Shown here in pieces: positions 1 to 4,676 of a DNA stretch of 5,104 nt (position 1 is the stretch's first letter; each line of letters begins with the position of its first letter). This stretch comes from Actinomycetota bacterium. Lineage in GTDB: Bacteria > Acidobacteriota > Blastocatellia > Chloracidobacteriales > Chloracidobacteriaceae. The notes under the pieces were generated by a model. That model was not told where the DNA came from. It was given only the letters and a program-made list of their open reading frames with translations, and made no database searches. The DNA lies in contig JAAFHI010000332.1 in NCBI GenBank assembly GCA_013298335.1, forward strand, positions 1 through 5,104, read 5' to 3'. The translations under genes were made by a program, and so were the position numbers.

Positions 1-660
1 GAGTGCGAGAACGTAGAGCGAAACCACGTCGAGGGCGGTCAGTGTACAACTGAGGAAAAAGTTGAACGCCACGTCCCGGGCGCGAACCAGTTTCAACCCC
101 TGAGCCAGCCGGGAAACGGGTCCGGCCAGTTTCCCCGGCATGTTGAACCGCTCGATGAGGGCCGGGACGAGCCGCGGGAGCGCGATCATGCCGCCGAAAA
201 AAACGAGAAACAATCCGACCAGCCACCACTCCGCCGTCCCGGAAACCAGCCCAGCCGTGCCGACCAGCGCGGCCAGCGCGATGGCCGACAGGTCGGACAC
301 CCGGTCGAGTACAAAGAGCGCGCCCGCCGGCAGACGGGTGCCTTCCGGCAGAAACGAGGCGCGGCCAAGTTCCCCGAGGCGTCCGGGCGTGGCCAGACCG
401 AGCGTCATGCCGCCCACCAGCGACCGCCAGGCGCTGCCGAAGGAAAGTTGCCCGTCCACGCGCGCCAGCAACCGCTGCCACTTCCACGCCCGGATGATGA
501 GCATGACCGCGGCCAGTCCGACCGCGATGGCGATGAATCCTTCGTCGGCGGCGCGAAACGCCGTCGCCAATCCGGCCAGTTTTCCGGAACGGATGATGAA
601 AAAGACTATCCCGGCCAGAACCGTCAGTTTGAGGGCGAGCATCAGACGGGGACGGTTCAT
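1..660 (-). CDS. Flippase-like / LPG synthase transmembrane-region protein (3' end outside window)
   Basis: The reading frame is open from an ATG at 660 to the window edge, giving 220 residues of a protein that continues beyond base 1. It is strongly hydrophobic, with likely membrane helices near residues 7-25, 41-57, 80-91, 120-140, 144-160 and 200-220. Residues 91-101 read TPGRLGELGRA, followed by VLDRVSDL at 117-124. This pairing, a glycine-rich P-G-x-x-G-E loop and then a D-R before a helix, is what I know from the lysylphosphatidylglycerol synthase TM region/AglD-like flippase family (PF03706), usually about 300-350 residues. Members act in the inner membrane on lipid-linked or aminoacylated lipids; the substrate here cannot be told. 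An in-frame ATG at 720 would add 20 polar, Pro/Gly/Ser-rich residues. I prefer 660 because it starts just before the first helix and has GGAAG upstream, although 13 nt away. The family call is fairly sure, the function is not. Confidence 0.82.
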   Translation of the reverse strand, partial: MNRPRLMLALKLTVLAGIVFFIIRSGKLAGLATAFRAADEGFIAIAVGLAAVMLIIRAWKWQRLLARVDGQLSFGSAWRSLVGGMTLGLATPGRLGELGRASFLPEGTRLPAGALFVLDRVSDLSAIALAALVGTAGLVSGTAEWWLVGLFLVFFGGMIALPRLVPALIERFNMPGKLAGPVSRLAQGLKLVRARDVAFNFFLSCTLTALDVVSLYVLAL

Positions 661-750
661 TCGATGTGAATCACTTCCGGGGACACAACCAGGAGGGCTG
701 CCGGCGGGTTGGATGTTCATTGAATCAATGAGGGCTTTCGGGGGTCCGGG

Positions 751-795
751 CGAAGGCAGCCCCGAAACGGTTCAAAACCGTCGACACTGCCTTCG
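751..795. repeat. Two-part stem-loop in the 661-911 intergenic region
   Basis: CGAAGGCAG (751-759) and CTGCCTTCG (787-795) are perfect 9-bp inverted repeats. Inside them ACGGTT (767-772) and AACCGT (776-781) form a second perfect 6-bp stem around a CAA loop. The two stems are separated by an asymmetric internal bulge of 7 and 5 nt. No T-run follows on either strand, so it is not a classical intrinsic terminator. It lies 74 bp downstream of the end of the dikinase-like gene's repeat and about 90 bp upstream of the flippase-like start, so it could be a 3' processing or stability element for the first transcript or a 5' leader structure for the second. The pairing is seen directly; any role is inference. 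Confidence 0.6.
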
Positions 796-870
796 AAACG
801 GGTTGACCGAATTTGAACGACGCCGGCCCCGCCATTTGTTTCACGGAAAGGAATGAACTCCGTCCAAATC

Positions 871-903
871 TTTGTGTCTTTGCGCCTTCGTGTCTTTGCG
901 TTC
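871..903 (-). repeat. Short tandem intergenic repeat, CGCAAAGACAC type
   Basis: GTGTCTTTGCG occurs twice in direct orientation at 874-884 and 890-900, a 16-bp period. On the minus strand this reads as CGCAAAGACAC units separated by GAAGG. It lies 8 bp beyond the stop codon of the dikinase-like gene. From memory, sequences of this style recur in intergenic regions of many unrelated environmental bacterial genomes, and translate to artefact peptides such as the LCVFAPSCLCV seen in the plus-strand frame here. I know of no firmly established function. The duplication is seen directly; membership of a dispersed family is recollection. Confidence 0.65.
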
Positions 904-911
904 AAAAAACT

Positions 912-2819
912 CTACAAACTGAGGTCGATGTAGGGCCGCGACTGCACGATGTAGACCTGCTCGCCGACAATCAGCCATTCGATATCCTGGTGTTTTCCCT
1001 TGAAAATACGCCGGATCGCCGTGGCCACACGGCTGAGTTTGCGGGCCGTCTTGTCGGTCAGAACGGCGCGGTTCGGTTCGATCTTTACTTCCTTTACGCC
1101 GCCGTTTACGTCAAAGGTCAATATCGTATCTTCGGTCGAACGGGTCAGCACCTGAACCGAATCGGAACGCGTCCGGTAGATGATCTGCTCGGGCACGCGC
1201 TTGCCCTCGACGACCTTGATTCCGAGTCCGCGCTTGGCGTTGATGTAGACCCCGCCCGGATCCTGCCGGTTGAACGGGTTGGTGGTAATCATCACGCCCG
1301 CGCTGTCGGCGTTCACGCCTTCCTGAATCAGTACGCCGGGGTAGACCGCCAGATGGTCGATGCGGGCGAGTTCGCGCGCTTCAAAGGCTTCGAAGTTCCA
1401 GAGCGATGCCCAGACCGTCTTGATCGCCTCGATGAGCGCGTCGTCGGTCTTTACGTTCGGGACCGTGGAGTACAAACCGGCCCCGTTGAAGTTGGGCAGA
1501 TCTTCCGCGTTGGTCGAACTGCGGACGAACACGCCCTTTCCTTCGAACATGCGGTGCGCCTTGGCGAGCACTTCCTCGCGGAGTTTCGGGTCGAATTCGG
1601 CTTTTTGAATGAATTCGCGCAGTTCGGCGAGTTTCTTCACGCGGGTCGGCGCGTCGTGGTGAAACTTTTCGTCATTGAGCAGTTCCAGAACGCGATCCTC
1701 GATTTTGTACTTTTCGGCAAAGGCCGCGTAACAGGCGAACGGCACGCCGAATCCGTTCGGCACCACCACGCCCGGCAGACTGGCGTGGGCCACTTCCCCG
1801 AGGTTGGCCGATTTCGCGCCGAACCGGATGACGTCCTTCGCCCGCTGCTGGTCGAGGTCGGTCAGTTCGCGGTATTCGAGGTCGGCTTTCGGGACCTGAA
1901 GTTCCCTGCTCCGCTTGAGTTCTTCCGGGCTGCTGACGATTTTCTCAGCGGGTTCGATCGTCAGCCCGCCGTCGGTAATGGTCAGCGTCACCCACCGGTT
2001 GACGAGCGACTTGAACTTCACGTCGGCGTCCTTGAAGTACGCGTTGGGAATGTTCCAGCTTTTCGCGAGCAGGTTGATGTGCGACAGCGGCGTCCCCTGC
2101 CGGGTCGTGATGAGACCGCGCACCGGAGTCACCGAAATCGGGACTTCCTTGAAAATGACGATGTCCTCGCGCTCGAACGGCTGATCCGGCGGGAGGTGAT
2201 CGACGAGGCGCAGCACCCCGACCGCCTTGCCGGGATTCAGTACGTCGAAGGTGCTTTCAGGCTCGATGTCGCTCAACAGCAGCCGGGGCACGTCCTTGAG
2301 GGTCTCGGAAATCTGTTCCTGCCGCAGCGAGTTCGGCTTGAAATTGAGCGGCGCGAAGAACGTTTTCGTGAGCCGTTCGTGCGCGTAGGTCACGATCGTG
2401 GGCGTGACGAGGTCGCCTTCCCAGAATTCGTAGGTGAATTTCTCGACCGTCGGCTGAAAGGCGAGCGTTCCGAGCACGAACCGCCGGTTTTCGTTGATGT
2501 AGTTCTTCTGGAAAAACGATTCGCCCGAATCGAGCGAAAGGTAGGTCGCCCGCGCAAACTCGGAATGGAACCGGTAGCGGTTCGAATTGATGTAGTAGAC
2601 CGTGTCGTTCGTCCGGTCGATGACGAACATCATGTGCGGGATGTTGGCGAAACGGCCCTTTTTGTAGTCGCGCTTGAGACCATTGAACTCGGCCCGCGAG
2701 GCAATCTCGTTTTTGTAGTTCCCGACCTTCACGCGGGCGGTCTGCGCCAGGGCAAAACCGCCGGAGTTCGCCAGAAAAAGTATGAATGCAAAAAGTACCG
2801 CTCGAACCTTCAAAGTCAT
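912..2819 (-). CDS. Exported dikinase-like protein: phosphohistidine domain plus PEP synthase/PPDK-type ATP-grasp domain
   Basis: The protein has 635 residues. Residues 1-25 form a clear Sec signal peptide (K4 and R6, a hydrophobic core, then ALA before Q26). Residues 30-200 are a family-specific region without a motif I can name (FHSEFAR at 84-90, YEFWEGD at 130-136). Residues 230-262 match the PEP-utilising mobile domain, with TPLSHINLLAK placing the phospho-accepting His at 247. GAKSANLGE (334-342), FVRSSTNAEDLPNF (431-444) and EWLIVGEQVYIVQSRP (614-629) are hallmark motifs of the PEP synthase/pyruvate phosphate dikinase ATP-grasp domain. The order, His domain before the ATP domain and no C-terminal PEP barrel, is that of glucan water dikinase rather than PpsA. 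Such enzymes transfer the ATP beta-phosphate through the histidine to an acceptor; the acceptor here is unknown. Start: ATG 2819 with AAGGA 9 nt upstream. A GTG at 2882 would add 21 repeat-encoded residues and hide the signal peptide. The gene ends in TAG. Confidence 0.88.
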   Translation of the reverse strand: MTLKVRAVLFAFILFLANSGGFALAQTARVKVGNYKNEIASRAEFNGLKRDYKKGRFANIPHMMFVIDRTNDTVYYINSNRYRFHSEFARATYLSLDSGESFFQKNYINENRRFVLGTLAFQPTVEKFTYEFWEGDLVTPTIVTYAHERLTKTFFAPLNFKPNSLRQEQISETLKDVPRLLLSDIEPESTFDVLNPGKAVGVLRLVDHLPPDQPFEREDIVIFKEVPISVTPVRGLITTRQGTPLSHINLLAKSWNIPNAYFKDADVKFKSLVNRWVTLTITDGGLTIEPAEKIVSSPEELKRSRELQVPKADLEYRELTDLDQQRAKDVIRFGAKSANLGEVAHASLPGVVVPNGFGVPFACYAAFAEKYKIEDRVLELLNDEKFHHDAPTRVKKLAELREFIQKAEFDPKLREEVLAKAHRMFEGKGVFVRSSTNAEDLPNFNGAGLYSTVPNVKTDDALIEAIKTVWASLWNFEAFEARELARIDHLAVYPGVLIQEGVNADSAGVMITTNPFNRQDPGGVYINAKRGLGIKVVEGKRVPEQIIYRTRSDSVQVLTRSTEDTILTFDVNGGVKEVKIEPNRAVLTDKTARKLSRVATAIRRIFKGKHQDIEWLIVGEQVYIVQSRPYIDLSL

Positions 2820-2828
2820 ATCCCCACA

Positions 2829-2833
2829 TCCTT
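2829..2833 (-). promoter_or_regulatory. Ribosome binding site of the dikinase-like gene
   Basis: AAGGA on the minus strand lies 9 nt before the ATG at 2819. It decides the start in favour of this ATG over the GTG at 2882, and it sits directly against the ATCYGTG-type repeat. Confidence 0.7.
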
Positions 2834-2863
2834 CATCTGTGTCATCCGTGGCAATATCCGTGT
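2834..2863 (-). repeat. Short tandem intergenic repeat, CCACGGATGACACAGATG type
   Basis: Three related units occur on the plus strand: CATCTGTGT (2834-2842), CATCCGTGG (2843-2851) and ATCCGTGT (2856-2863). On the minus strand they read as ACACGGAT, CCACGGATG and ACACAGATG. The series ends exactly where the palindromic element begins at 2864 and lies in the 5' leader of the dikinase-like gene. From memory, this motif style is widespread in intergenic DNA of many phyla and often causes spurious Thr/Asp-rich N-terminal extensions (here YTDIATDDTDEG). Its function is not known to me. Confidence 0.62.
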
Positions 2864-2882
2864 ACCTGTTCAGCCGCCGCAC

Positions 2883-2905
2883 GCCCTGCCCTCAAGGACA
2901 GGGCT
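2883..2905. repeat. Outer REP-like palindrome, left copy
   Basis: The arms GCCCTGCCC and GGACAGGGC enclose a TCAA loop, with one C-A mismatch on the plus strand that becomes G-U in minus-strand RNA. The right copy (2986-3008) is its exact reverse complement. Confidence 0.72.
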
Positions 2906-2916
2906 ACTGTATTTCA

Positions 2917-2934
2917 AGCCTCGTGAACGAGGCT
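2917..2934. repeat. Inner palindrome, left copy
   Basis: AGCCTCGTGAACGAGGCT has perfect 8-bp arms around a GA centre. The copy at 2957-2974 is the exact reverse complement, including the asymmetric centre (TC). Confidence 0.75.
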
Positions 2935-2956
2935 CAAATCCCGCTTTCAATTCTTC

Positions 2957-2980
2957 AGCCTCGTTCACGAGGCTTGTTTT
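2957..2980 (+). terminator. Inner palindrome, right copy, with a T-tract on the plus strand
   Basis: AGCCTCGTTCACGAGGCT (2957-2974) is followed by TGTTTT on the plus strand, which has the shape of an intrinsic terminator. No plus-strand gene ends here, so it is probably a by-product of the repeat, or a block to antisense transcription into the channel gene's 3' end. In the minus direction the corresponding hairpin lacks a T-run. Confidence 0.35.
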
Positions 2981-2985
2981 TGAAC

Positions 2986-3008
2986 AGCCCTGTCCTTGAG
3001 GGCAGGGC
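2986..3008. repeat. Outer REP-like palindrome, right copy
   Basis: Stem GCCCTGTCC / GGGCAGGGC closes a TTGA loop with one T-G wobble on the plus strand. It is the exact reverse complement of 2883-2905 and lies 31 bp beyond the stop codon of the channel gene. Confidence 0.72.
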
Positions 3009-3039
3009 AGGCGGCGAACGGCTGAACAGGTGCGAATTT

Positions 3040-4536
3040 TTACAGCGAAAACAGCTTCCGGATCTGACCGAGGATCTGCGATGACCGCTCGGCCACCCGC
3101 TGTTGTTTGGCATCCTGCGACAACTTTACCTGTTCAAGCTCGGTTTGTCTGGTTGCGAGCACGGCGCTCACGTCCTCGGCGAGTTCGGGATGGGCGGTCA
3201 GCAGCCGCTGAAACACGGCGCGGCCCATCACGTAGACCTCGACTTCCCCCACGGCAAAAACGGTCGCGGCCCGCGCCGCACCGGTGAGCAGCGACATTTC
3301 CCCGAAGAAATTCCCGTGCGACATCCGGGCGACCTCGGTGCCGGAAACGCTCACGCCGACCGTGCCGGACTGCACGATGTAGAGTTCCTCGCCCTCTTCG
3401 CCCTGCCGGACGATGATTTCGCCCGGCGCGAACAGCCGCCGCTGCATGCTGGAAGCCAGGACGTGACGCTCGATTTCATCCAGCGGATCAAACAGGGGAA
3501 CGGTTTTCAGGGCGCGCTCGATGGCGTCGGCCTCGCGGGAACGCTCGTCCTCGACGCTGTCGGATTCATGAAAGTACAAACCGGACAACGGCAGCGGATA
3601 GGCGACGTCGGCGCGCTCCAGGGCATACCACACGCGGTCCCGGACGTTGCCGTCGGCGATGTCGCGCCGCGAGAAATCGGTGATGAAATAGCGCAGCCAG
3701 TATTGGATCGTCGCGTTTTCAAGAAATTTGAAGGTGACGAGGGTCGGCGGCGGGTCGTTCACGACGCCGGGAACGTCTTTCATGGCCGCCATCACCGCCT
3801 CATGCACGCGGCGCGGCGGCGTGGAATAGGGCGCGGCGAAATACACCGAACGCCGGGCAATGACGGTCGGCTTGGTAAAGGTTGCGAGTGAATTTTTCGC
3901 GAGCAGGCCGTTCGGAACTGTCACCTCCGCGCGGTCGAGCGTGAGCAGCTTGGTCGCCCGCCAGTTGATCTCGATGACCTCGCCGATCTGGCGTTCGTCA
4001 CTGTTGAACTGAATCCAGTCGCCGACTTCGAACGGTTGCTGAACCTGAAGCGTCAGCCCCGAGATGATGTTTCCGAGGGTTTCCTGAAGGGCGAGACCGA
4101 TGACCGCCGTAAACAGCGCCGAGGTCACGAGCAGCGAGGAGATCTGAACGCCCGCCTGCCGGAGCGCGAACAGGATGATCAGGGCGTAGACGAGGCCCTG
4201 CACGATGTCGCGGACAATCTTCGGAACCGCATGCCCAACCCGCATGACAACGCCGATGTCGAACGTGGCCAGCACGCCGAGCCGACCGACCCCGAGCAGG
4301 ACGAAAACCGACCCGATGTCAAAACAGACCTCGGACGTCGCCTCGAAACCGGCGGCGTTGGCCACCATCAGGCCGGGCAGGAAGGCAGCCGCGCCGATCA
4401 GACAGTAGGTTGGAAAACGAAGTGTCCGACGCCGATTTTCAGGCAGAAAGTTCCGCACCACCACCAGCAGGACGGCGGTGAGAAGAATTCCGGCCAGTAG
4501 AATCAGCGTCTGGCTTCCGGTCAGAAAAGCGCCCAC
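3040..4536 (-). CDS. MscS-family mechanosensitive channel with C-terminal cyclic nucleotide-binding domain
   Basis: Counting from the GTG at 4536, the protein has 498 residues. Hydrophobic helices lie near 9-28, 43-62, 72-92 and 112-128, then the pore-lining MscS helix at about 133-160. The motif GLALQETLGNIISG followed by PFEVGDWIQF is diagnostic of the MscS pore and beta domain, and the cytoplasmic vestibule extends to about 325. A cyclic nucleotide-binding domain follows at about 348-460, with the phosphate-binding cassette FGEMSLLTGAARAATV at 411-426. The key Glu and Arg are both present. The RAATV ending is as in protein kinase A, which suggests cAMP rather than cGMP, by inference. The last 30 residues are a Gln/Glu-rich likely coiled coil. 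This is the architecture of the bacterial cyclic-nucleotide-gated (bCNG) MscS subfamily, placed in the inner membrane and gated by ligand, tension or both. The frame extends to a TTG at 4572, but that start has no ribosome site and lies almost on the predicted transcription start. The gene ends in TAA. Confidence 0.9.
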   Translation of the reverse strand: MGAFLTGSQTLILLAGILLTAVLLVVVRNFLPENRRRTLRFPTYCLIGAAAFLPGLMVANAAGFEATSEVCFDIGSVFVLLGVGRLGVLATFDIGVVMRVGHAVPKIVRDIVQGLVYALIILFALRQAGVQISSLLVTSALFTAVIGLALQETLGNIISGLTLQVQQPFEVGDWIQFNSDERQIGEVIEINWRATKLLTLDRAEVTVPNGLLAKNSLATFTKPTVIARRSVYFAAPYSTPPRRVHEAVMAAMKDVPGVVNDPPPTLVTFKFLENATIQYWLRYFITDFSRRDIADGNVRDRVWYALERADVAYPLPLSGLYFHESDSVEDERSREADAIERALKTVPLFDPLDEIERHVLASSMQRRLFAPGEIIVRQGEEGEELYIVQSGTVGVSVSGTEVARMSHGNFFGEMSLLTGAARAATVFAVGEVEVYVMGRAVFQRLLTAHPELAEDVSAVLATRQTELEQVKLSQDAKQQRVAERSSQILGQIRKLFSL

Positions 4537-4543
4537 GCAAGAG

Positions 4544-4547
4544 CCTC
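4544..4547 (-). promoter_or_regulatory. Ribosome binding site of the channel gene
   Basis: GAGG on the minus strand (within CCCGAGG) lies 7 nt before the GTG at 4536. The upstream TTG at 4572 has no purine-rich site before it, so this element decides the start. Confidence 0.55.
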
Positions 4548-4580
4548 GGGAAAAGTCGGTTTGGATACACAACGGCGCGA

Positions 4581-4609
4581 GTTTTACGTTTCGAGTTCCG
4601 AACTTTCAA
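4581..4609 (-). promoter_or_regulatory. Candidate sigma70-type promoter for the channel gene
   Basis: On the minus strand TTGAAA (4609-4604) and TAAAAC (4586-4581) are separated by exactly 17 nt. They match the consensus at 5 of 6 and 4 of 6 positions. Transcription would begin near 4574, leaving a leader of about 37 nt before the GTG at 4536 but almost none before the TTG at 4572. Confidence 0.45.
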
Positions 4610-4637
4610 GGCGATTGTCTCGTTCGAGTTCCCGAAC
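4590..4637. promoter_or_regulatory. Paired operator-like repeat in the divergent intergenic region
   Basis: TTCGAGTTCCGAAC (4590-4603) is repeated as TTCGAGTTCCCGAAC (4623-4637), differing by one inserted C. The starts are 33 bp apart, about three helical turns. Each copy is itself partly palindromic (TTCG...CGAA, and GTTCG...CGAAC at 4622-4637). The first copy falls in the spacer between the -35 and -10 boxes of the candidate channel promoter, and the second lies 14 bp upstream of the -35 box, toward the hydrolase gene. This is what a repressor or divergent regulator site would look like, but no regulator gene is visible in the window. Confidence 0.4.
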
Positions 4638-4667
4638 ACCGAAATCCATCCCGAAGCTTCACGACGC

Positions 4668-4673
4668 GAGGAG
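4668..4673 (+). promoter_or_regulatory. Ribosome binding site of the hydrolase gene
   Basis: GAGGAG ends 3 nt before the ATG at 4677, with its GAGG core 5 nt away. It supports this start over the in-frame ATG codon at residue 25, which would remove the signal peptide. Confidence 0.7.
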
Positions 4674-4676
4674 TCC

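Larger units (their letters stand above)
2864..3031. repeat. REPIN-like nested inverted-repeat element, about 168 bp
   Basis: The two halves are inverted copies over about 71 and 75 nt around a 22-nt centre (2935-2956). Outer ends: ACCTGTTCAGCCG at 2864-2876 against its perfect reverse complement at 3019-3031. Next, a 23-bp block at 2883-2905 matches 2986-3008 perfectly, and an 18-bp block at 2917-2934 matches 2957-2974 perfectly, with 11-nt spacers on both sides. The only indel is a TTCG (plus-strand CGAA, 3015-3018) in one arm. Each internal block is itself a hairpin, so the element holds four small palindromes within one large one. This is the layout of REPINs, paired inverted REP sequences normally mobilised by RAYT transposases encoded elsewhere; no such gene is in the window. 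It starts 8 bp past the channel gene stop and could also insulate or terminate that transcript. Confidence 0.8.

Noticed and set aside
140..856. A 238-codon plus-strand open frame opposite the flippase-like gene.
   Set aside because: Its product is a Ser/Arg/Pro-rich mixture typical of antisense translation. The minus frame shows regular membrane helices and the TPGRLGE motif.
2820..2882. A 21-residue N-terminal extension of the dikinase-like protein from a GTG at 2882.
   Set aside because: The extension is encoded by the ATCYGTG repeat and the edge of the palindrome, would bury the signal peptide, and the ATG at 2819 has its own AAGGA site.
813..2999. A 728-codon plus-strand open frame covering the whole dikinase-like gene and part of the palindrome.
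   Set aside because: It is the antisense shadow of a GC-rich gene. Its product is rich in Arg, Asp, Val and His, has no recognisable motif and begins inside the CGCAAAGACAC repeat region. The minus frame holds several exact family motifs.
2864..3031. A CRISPR array or insertion sequence.
   Set aside because: There are only inverted copies, no regularly spaced direct repeats, no target-site duplication that I can find and no transposase reading frame.
3128..3136. A further copy of ACCTGTTCA, the outer end of the palindromic element.
   Set aside because: It covers only 9 bp, lies inside the channel coding region at a conserved-looking Glu-Gln-Val stretch, and the match breaks down immediately after. 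Chance is the simpler explanation.
3103..3891. A 262-codon plus-strand open frame opposite the channel gene.
   Set aside because: It has Gly/His/Arg-rich, low-pattern composition, no motif and no ribosome site that I can see. The minus frame is a clear MscS plus cyclic nucleotide-binding protein.
660..4536. The three minus-strand genes as one operon or a novel multi-gene system.
   Set aside because: The gaps of 220 and 251 bp filled with repeats and hairpins, and the lack of a shared pathway, argue against it. Co-orientation alone is weak evidence.
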